DNA from: Gammaproteobacteria bacterium
GTDB lineage: Bacteria > Pseudomonadota > Gammaproteobacteria > CAJXQU01
Assembly (NCBI GenBank): GCA_026984775.1
Contig: JALSRM010000043.1
Span: forward strand, 1 to 64,000
Length of the DNA stretch: 64,000 nucleotides
Direction of reading: 5' to 3'
Part shown: one piece after another, positions 27,932 through 38,042 of the stretch
How the letters are laid out: every line of letters starts with the position of its first letter
Numbering within the stretch: position 1 is the first letter of the stretch
Made by a program: the position numbers and the translations under genes
Notes under the pieces: model-generated
The model's input: only the letters and a program-made list of their open reading frames with translations
Told to the model about the DNA's origin: nothing
Databases searched by the model: none

Positions 27932-29309
27932 TCTTTCTCTCAAGGCAGTTGCCAACGGCATTGGTGCCGAATTGCATGGCCCGGATCTTACGTTTACGGG
28001 ATGTTCAACTGATACCCGTACCCTTCGGGAAGGTGAGTTATTTGTTGCCCTTCACGGTCCCAACTTCGATGGTCACGAATTTGTTGATAGTGCCGAAAAA
28101 TCAGGTGCAGTGGCTGCAATCGTCGACCGTCCTGTAGAGACCGGTTTACCTCTGCTTCAGGTCAGGGATACACAGCGCGCACTTGGTGAGTTGGCAGCTC
28201 TGTGGCGAGATAAGTTTCAGATCCCGGTAGTTGCAATCACGGGCAGCAATGGGAAAACCACAGTCAAAGAGATGCTTAGTTCGATTTTGTCCTGTGGCGG
28301 CAATGTGCTTGCAACCAAAGGCAACTTCAACAATGAGATTGGTGTCCCGCAAACCCTGTTCAACCTAGATCAGAAACATGATTTTGCCGTTATCGAAATG
28401 GGTGCCAACCGCCCCAATGACATCGCCCGTCTGTGTGAAATTGCAAAACCTGAAATCGGATTGGTCACCTTGTGCGCTCCTGCACATCTTGAAGGTTTTG
28501 GCTCCATTGAGGGCGTAGCGGATGCCAAAGGCGAGATCTTCGAAGCTTTAGGCCATGAAGGAACAGCGATTATCAATGCAGATGACAAATTCGCTTCATT
28601 ATGGCGAAAAAAAGCCGGAGCTTCACGAGTGATTACTTTCGGGATGATGGATACAGCCAGTCCCTGCCCAGCCGATATAACGGCCGCGATTGCTGCGATC
28701 AATATGGTTGGCAGTCATATTCGCCTGCATATCCCGGGTGAAGAGATCGACGTTCGCCTTCCACTTCCCGGGCGTCACAATATTATGAATGCACTGGCAG
28801 CTACGGCCTGTGCGGTCGCGATTGGAATCGACGCAGAAAAGATCCGCTATGGACTGGAGCAGGTAGAGGTTGTGCCCGGGCGTTTACAGTTTAAACGGGT
28901 CGGCAAAAAACTGATCGTCATCGATGATACTTACAACGCCAATCCGGGCTCTTTCACCGTTGCCCTGGATGTATTGATCAGTTCCAGTGGGGAGCAGTGG
29001 CTGGTACTCGGAGATATGGGTGAACTTGGAAGTTCTGCTATCAGACTACACAGAGAAGCAGGACAACGGGCTTGTTTCGCCGGTATCGACCGTTTTTTTA
29101 CGATTGGGAGACTGAGCCGGCATGCCGCTGAGGCCTTTGGTCCTGATGCAGAGCATTTTACGGATCTGGAGACATTGATCGATCGGATCACAACATTGAA
29201 GAAAGCGTCAGATAAGGATATCACGCTCCTCATCAAAGGTTCCCGAGCAGCCCAAATGGAGCGGGTTGTACAGGCACTGGAGAGTGAATATGCTTCTGAT
29301 CCTTGCTGA
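27924..29309 (+). CDS. murF: UDP-MurNAc-tripeptide--D-Ala-D-Ala ligase
   Basis: A 461-residue Mur ligase that adds D-Ala-D-Ala to complete the UDP-MurNAc-pentapeptide. The ATP-binding [14 protein letters not shown], the domain feature [13 protein letters not shown] and [11 protein letters not shown] are typical of MurF. It overlaps murE at its start and mraY at its end. Confidence 0.96.
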   Translation: MISLSLKAVANGIGAELHGPDLTFTGCSTDTRTLREGELFVALHGPNFDGHEFVDSAEKSGAVAAIVDRPVETGLPLLQVRDTQRALGELAALWRDKFQIPVVAITGSNGKTTVKEMLSSILSCGGNVLATKGNFNNEIGVPQTLFNLDQKHDFAVIEMGANRPNDIARLCEIAKPEIGLVTLCAPAHLEGFGSIEGVADAKGEIFEALGHEGTAIINADDKFASLWRKKAGASRVITFGMMDTASPCPADITAAIAAINMVGSHIRLHIPGEEIDVRLPLPGRHNIMNALAATACAVAIGIDAEKIRYGLEQVEVVPGRLQFKRVGKKLIVIDDTYNANPGSFTVALDVLISSSGEQWLVLGDMGELGSSAIRLHREAGQRACFAGIDRFFTIGRLSRHAAEAFGPDAEHFTDLETLIDRITTLKKASDKDITLLIKGSRAAQMERVVQALESEYASDPC

Positions 29310-30372
29310 TTATCTGGTCCAGTTCCATTCAGGTTTCAATGTTTTTCAGTACATTACACTGAGAACCATTCTCGGTGTTTTGACCGCACTGTTCATCTCT
29401 CTGTTTGTGGGTCCTTGGATGATTCGTTATTTGACCCATTATCAGCTTGGTCAAAGTGTACGTAGTGATGGCCCTGAGACTCACCTCTCCAAGGCAGGCA
29501 CACCAACAATGGGTGGTCTGTTGATCCTGGTGGCAGTCGGCGTCAGTACACTCCTGTGGGGTGATTTGAGCAACAAATATATCTGGGTTGTCTTGTTGGT
29601 GACCGCTCTGTTTGGTGTGGTCGGCTGGATAGATGACTACCGCAAGATCGTCGAGAAGGACCCAAGAGGACTTCCTGCCCGGTATAAATACCTGTGGCAA
29701 TCCGTGATCGGTCTGGGCGCCTCTGTTTTTCTCTATATGACGGCGACCACGGTTGCTGAAACCAGCCTGATATTACCCTTCTTCAAGGAAGTCAATATCC
29801 CCTTGGGTCTGTTCTACATCCCCTTCGTCTATTTCGTTATTGTCGGCACCAGCAATGCTGTCAACCTGACAGACGGTTTGGATGGTCTGGCGATCATGCC
29901 ATGTGTTCTGGTAGCGGGTGCATTGATCATTTTTGCCTACGTCGCAGGGAATGTAAATTTTTCCAGCTATCTTGGTTTTCCCTACATAGCCGGAGCAGGG
30001 GAATTGTGTATTTTTTGTGGAGCAGTTGTTGGCGCAGGCCTGGGTTTTTTGTGGTTCAACACCTATCCGGCACAGGTTTTTATGGGCGATATTGGTGCAC
30101 TGGCACTGGGTGCAGCACTGGGTACTGTTGCGGTCATCATCCGTCAGGAACTGGTGTTATTTATTATGGGTGGAATTTTTGTGATCGAAACAGTTTCGGT
30201 GATCTTGCAGGTGGCTTCATTCAAATTGACCGGCAGGCGTATTTTCAACATGGCGCCCTTGCATCATCACTACGAACTGAAGGGTTGGCCTGAGCCTCGG
30301 GTCATTGTCCGTTTCTGGATTATCACCGTCATGCTAGTGCTGATCGGTCTGGCGACACTCAAGGTCAGGTAG
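29290..30372 (+). CDS. mraY: Phospho-MurNAc-pentapeptide transferase MraY
   Basis: A 360-residue polytopic membrane enzyme that transfers phospho-MurNAc-pentapeptide to undecaprenyl phosphate, giving lipid I. About ten helices are visible. The catalytic aspartates are in WIDDYRK, the loop [13 protein letters not shown] is present, and the C-terminal [15 protein letters not shown] is the cytoplasmic HHH motif. The ATG at 29290 gives the usual N-terminus MLLILADYL; upstream in-frame TTG codons are rejected. Confidence 0.97.
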   Translation: MLLILADYLVQFHSGFNVFQYITLRTILGVLTALFISLFVGPWMIRYLTHYQLGQSVRSDGPETHLSKAGTPTMGGLLILVAVGVSTLLWGDLSNKYIWVVLLVTALFGVVGWIDDYRKIVEKDPRGLPARYKYLWQSVIGLGASVFLYMTATTVAETSLILPFFKEVNIPLGLFYIPFVYFVIVGTSNAVNLTDGLDGLAIMPCVLVAGALIIFAYVAGNVNFSSYLGFPYIAGAGELCIFCGAVVGAGLGFLWFNTYPAQVFMGDIGALALGAALGTVAVIIRQELVLFIMGGIFVIETVSVILQVASFKLTGRRIFNMAPLHHHYELKGWPEPRVIVRFWIITVMLVLIGLATLKVR

Positions 30373-30376
30373 GAAA

Positions 30377-31747
30377 ATGGCAAAAGAAAGACGACATAAA
30401 CCTGACAGAATCGATACCGTGATTATAGGTATTGGTGCTACCGGTATGTCGTGCGCACGTTTTTTGGCCAACAGGAAGCTACCTTTCGCCATGACCGATA
30501 CACGTGAGGTACCTCCAGGGCTCGAGGAAGCAAGGCGGGCATTTCCTGATATAACGATCCGTACCGGCCTTCTGGACATGGAACTGATCATGCAGGCGCG
30601 TCAGTGCCTGGTCAGTCCGGGGATCTCGATACACCATCCTGTCTTGGTCAAGGCGGCACAGGAAGGTATTGAGATTATCGGTGATACCGAACTCTTTGCC
30701 CGGCATGTCAACACCCCCGTCATTGGCATCACCGGGTCCAATGGTAAAAGTACAGTCACCACCTTGGTCCATGAGATGGCGAAAGCTTCCGGCAAAGACG
30801 TGAAGGCGGGGGGGAATCTGGGTACACCAGCACTAGATTTACTGGAAGATCCCGAGCCTGATCTGTATGTGCTGGAATTGTCCAGTTTCCAACTCGAAAC
30901 GACACACAGTCTCAACCCGATCGCGGCCACTGTCTTGAATATCTCAGAAGATCACATGGATCGTTACAGTGACGTTGCAGAATACGCTGATGCCAAAGAA
31001 CGCATTTTTCTGGGAGATGGTGTGATGGTGTTGAATGGTGATGATCCCGTAGTTGCCCGCATGGCAAAAACCCCTCGGGAGATCATCCGTTTTACCTTGG
31101 GGGAGCCGCAGGAGGATGAGTTTGGACTGATTGAAAAGGGGGGCAATCGTTGGCTGGGACACGGAAAGCGTGCTTTGCTGCCGGTGCAACAGATGAAGAT
31201 TCAGGGGCTGCACAATGTTGCCAATGCGCTTGCCGCACTCGCATTGGGACATGTGGCTGGTTTTGATGAAGAAATGATGCTAGAGGTACTCAGGACCTGG
31301 TCAGGTCTGCCACACCGTTGCCAATGGGTGGCAGAAGCTCAGGGTGTCGATTGGTACAACGATTCCAAAGGTACTAACGAAGGAGCGACAGTTGCAGCGA
31401 TCAAAGGATTTGGCGATCGGCCGATCATTCTAATTGCAGGAGGGGATGCCAAAGGTGCGAAGTTCAATGAACTGGCAGATGCAGCGAGAGGACGGGTCAA
31501 GCAGGCCATTCTTTTTGGTCAGGATGCTTCTCTGCTGAAACAGGTGCTGGAGCCGGTCACCAAGGTACAACAGGCGAAAAATCTTGAGCAGGCTGTCAGT
31601 GCAGCTGATCGCATTGCAAAGAGAGGTGATCGGGTACTGTTTTCTCCGGCCTGTGCAAGCCTGGACATGTTTGAGAACTATCAGGCCAGAGGTCAGGCCT
31701 TTATCGATGCGGTTTATGAGATCTTGCGGGATGAGGTGGAACCATGA
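30377..31747 (+). CDS. murD: UDP-MurNAc-L-alanine--D-glutamate ligase
   Basis: A 456-residue Mur ligase adding D-glutamate. The N-terminal Rossmann-like domain begins VIIGIGATGMSCARFL. The ATP loop is ITGSNGKSTVTTLV. VLELSSFQLE and LNISEDHMDRY are characteristic, and the C-terminal domain contains SPACASLDMFENYQARG. It lies four bases after mraY and overlaps ftsW (ATGA). Confidence 0.97.
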   Translation: MAKERRHKPDRIDTVIIGIGATGMSCARFLANRKLPFAMTDTREVPPGLEEARRAFPDITIRTGLLDMELIMQARQCLVSPGISIHHPVLVKAAQEGIEIIGDTELFARHVNTPVIGITGSNGKSTVTTLVHEMAKASGKDVKAGGNLGTPALDLLEDPEPDLYVLELSSFQLETTHSLNPIAATVLNISEDHMDRYSDVAEYADAKERIFLGDGVMVLNGDDPVVARMAKTPREIIRFTLGEPQEDEFGLIEKGGNRWLGHGKRALLPVQQMKIQGLHNVANALAALALGHVAGFDEEMMLEVLRTWSGLPHRCQWVAEAQGVDWYNDSKGTNEGATVAAIKGFGDRPIILIAGGDAKGAKFNELADAARGRVKQAILFGQDASLLKQVLEPVTKVQQAKNLEQAVSAADRIAKRGDRVLFSPACASLDMFENYQARGQAFIDAVYEILRDEVEP

Positions 31748-32931
31748 GTCACGCAATTCCCGTACAGCGGAAACAGAGCAGACCGGATTATAAGCTAGGT
31801 ACAGGTTACTACGACTGGTGGCTGATCGGGTGTGTAGCTGTTCTAATTGGTATCGGGCTTGTGATGGTGTCTTCCGCCTCCATTTCGATCGCTGATCCAC
31901 TGGGCAAGGAAGGTGGTTCGCGTCTTTACTATTTCTGGCGCCAAGTCGTGGCACTGGGGATTGGTCTTTCCGTGGGCGGCTTCGTACTACGGATCCCGCT
32001 TTACATTCTCAAGCAGTTTCGCTATCTGTTTCTGTTGATCACGGTGGTTTTGCTGATCGTTGTGATCTCCCCTTTAGGCAAGGAAGTCAATGGTGCTGCC
32101 CGCTGGGTCGATCTGGGTGTGTATGATCTGCAGGCTTCAGAGATCGCCAAGCTATTGATGGTTATTTATCTCGCTGGATACATGGAGCAGCATCTGGAGA
32201 AGGTGAGGACTCATTTTTCCGGTCTCTATAATCCAATCATCGTCATGACCGTCATTTGCGGTTTGCTGCTGTCCGAGCCGGATTTCGGTACTTCAGTGTT
32301 GTTGTTTGCCACTATGCTGGGTTTGCTGTTCATCGGTGGGATTCCGCTGCTGAGAATCCTTATGTGGGGACTGGTTGCAGTGGGTGCGCTCGCAGTCGCT
32401 GCAGTCATGTCGCCTTACCGTATGCAACGACTGCTGACTTTCATGGATCCCTGGTCTGATCCGTACCATACAGGTTTCCAGCTGACCCAGGCGCTGATCG
32501 CGATTGGTCGCGGAGAGTGGTTTGGTGTCGGGTTGGGAAACAGCGTACAGAAACTGTTCTATCTGCCAGAAGCTCATACTGATTTTATTTTTTCTGTCTT
32601 TGCAGAAGAGCAGGGACTTTTTGCATCGCTTGGGCTGATCGCATTATTTATGTTTTTTATTTGGCGTGTTTTCCAGATTGCTGCACAAGCTGAAAAGGGT
32701 GGGAGGTTTTTTCCTGCATACCTGGCCTACGGGTTCGGCCTCCTCATGGGTATGCAGGCATTTTTTAACCTCGGTGTAAACATGGGTGTACTGCCCACCA
32801 AAGGGCTGACTCTACCCTTCATCAGCTATGGTGGTAACAGTTTGATTATGATGTGTGTGGCCACGGCGCTGATTTTGCGCGTGGATTACGAAACCCGTCT
32901 TGGGCTTGATGATGAGGAGGCCGAAGCATGA
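31744..32931 (+). CDS. ftsW: Septal peptidoglycan glycosyltransferase FtsW
   Basis: A 395-residue SEDS-family membrane protein that polymerises lipid II at the septum with FtsI. The N-terminal cytoplasmic tail is about 30 residues, then about ten helices. The SEDS residues are visible in NGAARWVDLGVYDLQASEIAKL and the C-terminal PFISYGGNSLIMM. Start and stop overlap murD and murG by ATGA. Confidence 0.96.
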   Translation: MSHAIPVQRKQSRPDYKLGTGYYDWWLIGCVAVLIGIGLVMVSSASISIADPLGKEGGSRLYYFWRQVVALGIGLSVGGFVLRIPLYILKQFRYLFLLITVVLLIVVISPLGKEVNGAARWVDLGVYDLQASEIAKLLMVIYLAGYMEQHLEKVRTHFSGLYNPIIVMTVICGLLLSEPDFGTSVLLFATMLGLLFIGGIPLLRILMWGLVAVGALAVAAVMSPYRMQRLLTFMDPWSDPYHTGFQLTQALIAIGRGEWFGVGLGNSVQKLFYLPEAHTDFIFSVFAEEQGLFASLGLIALFMFFIWRVFQIAAQAEKGGRFFPAYLAYGFGLLMGMQAFFNLGVNMGVLPTKGLTLPFISYGGNSLIMMCVATALILRVDYETRLGLDDEEAEA

Positions 32932-33995
32932 AGCGGCCAATCATGATCATGGCAGGTGGAACTGGTGGCCATGTCTATCCTGGACTGGCCGTGGCCGATT
33001 ACCTGCGCAGTCAGGGCGTTCCCTTATTATGGTTGGGAACAGAAAAGGGGCTTGAAGCCAATGTGGTGCCAGAGGCCGGATACCCGCTCCAGACATTGGT
33101 CATCGGTGGTGTACGTGGAAAGGGCCTGAAGACGTTGATTATTGCACCCTTCAGAATTCTCTATGCCGTGGTCCAGTCCCTCAAAATTATGTTGAAATAT
33201 CGGCCGGCAGCCGTGCTAGGTATGGGTGGTTTTGCCAGTGGTCCCGGTGCCATCGCTGCATGGTTGATGCGTATCCCGATCTTGATTCATGAACAGAATG
33301 CCATCGCCGGCATGACCAATGGTTGGTTATCGAGAATTGCAACCAAGGTGTTGGAGGCATTTCCTGACACATTCCCACAAAAGAAGGGTGTGGAATGTGT
33401 TGGTAATCCGGTCAGGGATTCAATCATTAATCTGAAAAAGCAGATCAAACCCGATCATGCGAAGCGGATCCTGATTGTCGGTGGTAGTTTGGGAGCAGTG
33501 AAGCTCAATCGGGTTGTTCCGGCTGTGCTGTCACAGCTGAGTCTTGAGAGATCGCTGCTCATCTGGCATCAAACCGGTCAACGGGATTACGAAGAAACTA
33601 TAAAAAGATATCAGGAGCTCGAACTCCAGGCACGGATTGCCCCTTTTCTTGATCATATCGAACAAGCCTATGGCTGGGCTGATCTTGTGATCTGCCGGGC
33701 AGGAGCCCTGACCGTCTCAGAACTTGCGGTTGCTGCTCTACCGGCGGTTCTTGTCCCTTATCCCCATGCAGTTGATGATCACCAGACTGCTAACGCCCGC
33801 TACCTTGTAGATGCCGGTGCAGCGGTCATGGTCGCTGATCAGGATCTCACGGAAGAAAAACTGCTGCGGGTGATGAGAGACTTATTGACGACACCGGCTA
33901 AGCTCATGTCAATGTCGGCCAATGCTAGAAAAGTGGCTCGTGTTGATGCGACCCGAAAGGTGGCTGAAATGGTCATGGAGGTGGCTTATGGATAA
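32928..33995 (+). CDS. murG: Lipid II synthase MurG
   Basis: A 355-residue peripheral membrane GT-B glycosyltransferase that adds GlcNAc to lipid I. The N-terminal loop MAGGTGGHVYPGLAVA and the second loop IVGGSLGAVKLN bind nucleotide sugar and lipid pyrophosphate. The conserved CRAGALTVSELA and PYPHAVDDHQTANAR follow. It overlaps murC by 8 bases. Confidence 0.97.
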   Translation: MKRPIMIMAGGTGGHVYPGLAVADYLRSQGVPLLWLGTEKGLEANVVPEAGYPLQTLVIGGVRGKGLKTLIIAPFRILYAVVQSLKIMLKYRPAAVLGMGGFASGPGAIAAWLMRIPILIHEQNAIAGMTNGWLSRIATKVLEAFPDTFPQKKGVECVGNPVRDSIINLKKQIKPDHAKRILIVGGSLGAVKLNRVVPAVLSQLSLERSLLIWHQTGQRDYEETIKRYQELELQARIAPFLDHIEQAYGWADLVICRAGALTVSELAVAALPAVLVPYPHAVDDHQTANARYLVDAGAAVMVADQDLTEEKLLRVMRDLLTTPAKLMSMSANARKVARVDATRKVAEMVMEVAYG

Positions 33996-35412
33996 GCCAA
34001 ATCTGGATCTCATGGAGATGGGCAGGGCAAAGAAGATCCACTTTGTGGGTATCGGTGGTGTTGGCATGAGTGGTATCGCCGAGGTTCTGCATAATCTCGG
34101 TTATCAGATCTCCGGTTCAGACATAACGGAAAATGCTGTGTCAAGACGACTCGCTGATTTAGGGATCCAGATCTTTATCGGCCATGCTGCAGATCAGGTA
34201 GGGGAAAGTAATGCAGTTGTGGTCTCCAGCGCAATTGATCAGGAAAATCCGGAAATTAAAGAAGCCAGGAAACGACGTATCCCGATTATTCCCAGAGCGG
34301 AAATGCTGGCCGAGCTGATGCGATTCCGCTATGGCATCGCCATTGCCGGCACCCACGGGAAAACGACGACAACCAGTTTGGTGGCGAGCCTGCTCGCGGA
34401 AGGAGAGCTGGATCCGACCTATGTGATCGGTGGCCGGCTCAATAGTTCGGGTAAACATGCCCAGTTGGGTGAGAGTCCCTATTTGGTCGCAGAAGCCGAT
34501 GAAAGTGATGCCTCTTTTCTGCACCTGCATCCGGTCATGGCAGTGCTTACCAATATCGATCTCGATCATATGGAAACCTACGGTGGTGACATGGACCAAC
34601 TGCGTGAAGCTTTTCTTGAGTTTTTGTTGAGATTGCCATTTTATGGTCTTGCAGTGATTTGCTATGACGATCCCATGGCTCGTGAATTGTTGCCCGAACT
34701 GACTAAGCCGGTCATGACCTATGGTACGCATAAAGATGCCGATGTTCGTGCATCAGATATTACCTTTTCCAGGGGTATCAGCCGGTTTAACGTCATTCTG
34801 CCAGACGCTAAACAGTTTCCAGTAACACTCAATATGCCTGGTCAGCACAATGTATGCAATGCACTGGCAGCTATTGCTGTAGCGCATGAACTGGGTGTTG
34901 GCAAGGAAGTGATCAGAAAGGGGTTGGAAAACTTTCAGGGCATCGGACGGCGTTTCCAGATCCACGGTGATATCCAAATCGAACAAAACCGTGCACTGGT
35001 CATCGACGATTACGGGCACCATCCAAGCGAGATTGCAGCCACAATCAGGGCGATTCGTGAAGGTTGGCCGGACAGGCGGTTGATCATGGTCTATCAACCA
35101 CATCGTTATACACGCACACGGGATCTGTTCGAAGATTTTGTTCAAATCTTATCGCAACCGGACGTCTTACTGTTGCTCGATATCTATGCCGCCGGTGAGA
35201 AACCCATTGCAGAGGCAGATAGCCGGGCTTTGAGCAGGGCGATCCGTCTGCGTGGACAGGTGGATCCCATCTTCGTTGAACAGCCAGACGAGATCGTTTC
35301 GGTAATCCCCGGTTTCATCGAAAATGATGACATCGTATTGGTGATGGGTGCAGGCAGTATAGGGCGGGTTGCTGAACAGCTTATCGAAAGGTTCGGAGGG
35401 GAGGGACCATGA
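33988..35412 (+). CDS. murC: UDP-MurNAc--L-alanine ligase
   Basis: A 474-residue Mur ligase adding the first amino acid, L-alanine. IHFVGIGGVGMSGIAEVL begins the N-terminal domain, the ATP loop is AGTHGKTTTTSLV, and DDYGHHPSEIAATIRA is diagnostic of MurC. The ATG at 33988, inside the end of murG, gives the standard N-terminus; longer in-frame starts from 33922 would duplicate murG sequence out of frame. Confidence 0.96.
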   Translation: MDKPNLDLMEMGRAKKIHFVGIGGVGMSGIAEVLHNLGYQISGSDITENAVSRRLADLGIQIFIGHAADQVGESNAVVVSSAIDQENPEIKEARKRRIPIIPRAEMLAELMRFRYGIAIAGTHGKTTTTSLVASLLAEGELDPTYVIGGRLNSSGKHAQLGESPYLVAEADESDASFLHLHPVMAVLTNIDLDHMETYGGDMDQLREAFLEFLLRLPFYGLAVICYDDPMARELLPELTKPVMTYGTHKDADVRASDITFSRGISRFNVILPDAKQFPVTLNMPGQHNVCNALAAIAVAHELGVGKEVIRKGLENFQGIGRRFQIHGDIQIEQNRALVIDDYGHHPSEIAATIRAIREGWPDRRLIMVYQPHRYTRTRDLFEDFVQILSQPDVLLLLDIYAAGEKPIAEADSRALSRAIRLRGQVDPIFVEQPDEIVSVIPGFIENDDIVLVMGAGSIGRVAEQLIERFGGEGP

Positions 35413-36314
35413 TGGCAGTGACAACACCTGAATTGAAGGGCGTGCTTAAGTTTGATGAACCCATGTCCAGGCATACTTCTTGGCGTGTGGGGGGGCCGGC
35501 TGATCATTACTATGAACCGGCGGATATCGAAGATCTCGCCAACTACCTCCGGCAACTGCCAGAGCAGGAGCCGGTGATGATGATAGGGCTTGGCAGTAAT
35601 TTATTAGTGAGGGATCGGGGGATCCGGGGCAGTGTTATCTGCCCGGCCGGGTTACTGGACGGATTTGAGATTCAGAACGGGAAAGTCCTGCGTGTGGAGG
35701 CCGGTGTGCCCTGCGCGATCGTCGCAAAACGTTGTGCCAAAGAGGGCTTTACCGGGCTGGAGTTTCTGGCTGGCATACCCGGCACCGTCGGGGGTGCGCT
35801 GGCGATGAACGCCGGCGCATTCGGCGGTGAAACCTGGCCTCTTGTAAAAAAGGTGGAAACACTGGATCGGCATGGTGTCTTTCATTTGCGTGATGCAGAT
35901 GAATACTTGGTGGGATATCGCTCCGTGATCGGGCCTGAAGCAGGCAAGTTACAAGAGTGGTTTGTTGCTGCACATTTCGTACTGGAAAAGGGGGATGGTG
36001 AGAAAAGTCTTAAACGGATCAAGACACTGTTGGCCGAACGATCCAAGAAACAGCCCATGGGAGTGCCGAGTTGTGGCTCTGTCTTCCGCAATCCAAAAGG
36101 TGATCATGCAGCACGGCTGATCGAGGCTTGCGGACTCAAGGGTTTCCGAGTTGGCAATGCCCAGGTTTCAGAAAAACATGCGAATTTCATTATTAACCTG
36201 GGTGAGGCCTCCGCTGCTGATATCGAGAAGTTGATTCTCCTTGTCGCAGAAAGAGTCAGACAAGAGCATGGTGTGTCTCTCGAGTCCGAAGTGAGGATCG
36301 TCGGTGATGGGTAG
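35409..36314 (+). CDS. murB: UDP-N-acetylenolpyruvoylglucosamine reductase
   Basis: A 301-residue flavoenzyme reducing the MurA product to UDP-MurNAc with NADPH. The length and VGYRSVIG segment fit the type II (short) MurB lacking the extra E. coli insertion. FAD-binding GLGSNLLVRDRGIRG, GIPGTVGGALAMNAGAFG, and the catalytic serine region CGSVFRNP are clear. Starts ATG at 35409 or 35412, overlapping the murC stop. Confidence 0.96.
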   Translation: MMAVTTPELKGVLKFDEPMSRHTSWRVGGPADHYYEPADIEDLANYLRQLPEQEPVMMIGLGSNLLVRDRGIRGSVICPAGLLDGFEIQNGKVLRVEAGVPCAIVAKRCAKEGFTGLEFLAGIPGTVGGALAMNAGAFGGETWPLVKKVETLDRHGVFHLRDADEYLVGYRSVIGPEAGKLQEWFVAAHFVLEKGDGEKSLKRIKTLLAERSKKQPMGVPSCGSVFRNPKGDHAARLIEACGLKGFRVGNAQVSEKHANFIINLGEASAADIEKLILLVAERVRQEHGVSLESEVRIVGDG

Positions 36315-37236
36315 TTTGCTTTCTAGGATCCAGTCATTCGGCAAGGTTGCTGTACTCATGGGCGGTACAGCGGCCGAGCGGGAAATTTCGCTTGAGAGCG
36401 GCACAGCGGTATTGAATGCATTGCTTCGATCGGGGATCGACGCAGAAGGGATCGACTGGAAGGGTGTTATTCCGGAGCAATTGCAGCACAAGAAATTTGA
36501 TCGGGTTTTCAATGCGTTGCATGGACGGGGAGGAGAAGATGGAGTGATTCAGGGCCTGCTGGAAATTTTGGGGCTTCCCTATACTGGCAGCGGGGTCCTT
36601 GGTTCGGCTCTGGCCATGGATAAACAACGCACCAAGTATGTTTGGTCAGGCATGGGTATTCCAACACCAGGATTTTTGGCGCCCGCAGAACAACCGGTTC
36701 CGGCCAAGGTAATTGAGCAACTTGGGTTACCACTGATGGTGAAACCGGCACATGAGGGCTCCAGTTTTGGAGCGAGCAAAGTGGACACAATCGATCAACT
36801 GTTGCCGGCATGGCACGAGGCAAGAAGGTTCGATGAAAGTGTCCTTATTGAGCAATGGATTACAGGTGGTGAATATACTGTCGGGATTCTTGCTGGTGAG
36901 CCGCTACCCATGATCAAACTGGAAACACCGCGGGATTTCTATGACTACCGAGCCAAGTATGAGGAAGATACGACACGATATGTCTGCCCCTGTGGTCTCG
37001 GTGAAGCAAAGGAAAAAGAGATCCAGGAAAAGGCACTTAGAGCCTTTGAGGCCATTCACTGTTCAGGGTGGGGACGGGTTGACCTGATGCTGGATGAGAA
37101 AGAAGAGGTGTTTTTTATTGAGGTCAACACAGTGCCAGGAATGACCAGTCATTCACTGGTACCCATGGCAGCAAAACAGTCAGGTATCGAATTCGATGAA
37201 CTGGTGATCAGGATTTTGGAGACAAGTCTGAGATGA
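36307..37236 (+). CDS. ddl: D-alanine--D-alanine ligase
   Basis: A 309-residue ATP-grasp enzyme joining two D-alanines for MurF. The N-terminal VAVLMGGTAAEREISLESG, the ATP-grasp PLMVKPAHEGSSFGASKV and the metal-binding EVNTVPGMTSHSLVP are typical DdlB. The ATG at 36307 overlaps the end of murB by 8 bases; a GTG lies one codon earlier. Confidence 0.96.
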   Translation: MGSLLSRIQSFGKVAVLMGGTAAEREISLESGTAVLNALLRSGIDAEGIDWKGVIPEQLQHKKFDRVFNALHGRGGEDGVIQGLLEILGLPYTGSGVLGSALAMDKQRTKYVWSGMGIPTPGFLAPAEQPVPAKVIEQLGLPLMVKPAHEGSSFGASKVDTIDQLLPAWHEARRFDESVLIEQWITGGEYTVGILAGEPLPMIKLETPRDFYDYRAKYEEDTTRYVCPCGLGEAKEKEIQEKALRAFEAIHCSGWGRVDLMLDEKEEVFFIEVNTVPGMTSHSLVPMAAKQSGIEFDELVIRILETSLR

Positions 37237-38039
37237 AGGGAAAGAAACTGAATCGAAAAAAACAGAATCGGCGCATCAAGAAGCGTTCACCAATCAGGGC
37301 TGATCGAGAAGCAGTACGTAATGGCCTTGCATTGCTCGGTTTCCTGGCGATTTTTGGCTGTATTGGTTTGGTGACATGGGCAGGTAAAAAAATGACCGAT
37401 CCGGCAACCTTGCCAATTCGCAAGGTCAAGTTCGAAGGTGAGTTCAGATTTTTGTCCACAAAGACTCTGGAAAAACGGGTTGCCGAAAATGTCGATGGAG
37501 GTTTTTTTACTCTGGATGTCGAGAAGATAAGAAATGCAGTCATTCAGGCTCCTTGGGTACGTGAAGCTACTGTGCGAAAACTCTGGCCAGATACCCTGTA
37601 CGTCCGAATCAAGGAACAGAGTGCGGTAGTGCGCTGGGGTAAAACCGGCTTTCTCAACCAAAGGGGCGAGTTGTTTGAACCAGAGGATACTTCGGTACCT
37701 GATGGCTTGATCACCTTGTACGGGCCAGAAGGAACGGAAAAGCTGGTGTATGAGAAATACAGGACGTTGATGGGTCTGTTGGAGCCGAAAGGTCGAAAAA
37801 TCGCTTGGGTGAAATTGAACGATCGACGTGGCTGGAGTTTCGGCATTGAGGATGGACCAGCAGTGGTTATCGGACGAAAAGAGGTCGATGAACGTTTGTG
37901 GCGTTATGTCATGAAAGTAGAGGCAGTATTTGGTAGTGAGATTGAAGATATTGCGCAGGTCGATATGCGCTATACCAATGGATTCACCGTGAAAAAGCAT
38001 ATTGAAAGAGAAATCAGGACTGGATCGAGAGGAACATGA
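37233..38039 (+). CDS. ftsQ: Cell division protein FtsQ
   Basis: A 268-residue bitopic divisome protein. A very basic cytoplasmic tail (about 1-30) is followed by a membrane helix at about 30-50, a POTRA domain (IRKVKFEGEFRFLSTKTLEKRV) and the FtsQ domain (WVREATVRKLWPDTLYVRIKEQ). It scaffolds FtsB and FtsL. It overlaps ddl by ATGA and is followed by ftsA, as usual. Confidence 0.95.
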   Translation: MKGKKLNRKKQNRRIKKRSPIRADREAVRNGLALLGFLAIFGCIGLVTWAGKKMTDPATLPIRKVKFEGEFRFLSTKTLEKRVAENVDGGFFTLDVEKIRNAVIQAPWVREATVRKLWPDTLYVRIKEQSAVVRWGKTGFLNQRGELFEPEDTSVPDGLITLYGPEGTEKLVYEKYRTLMGLLEPKGRKIAWVKLNDRRGWSFGIEDGPAVVIGRKEVDERLWRYVMKVEAVFGSEIEDIAQVDMRYTNGFTVKKHIEREIRTGSRGT

Positions 38040-38042
38040 CAG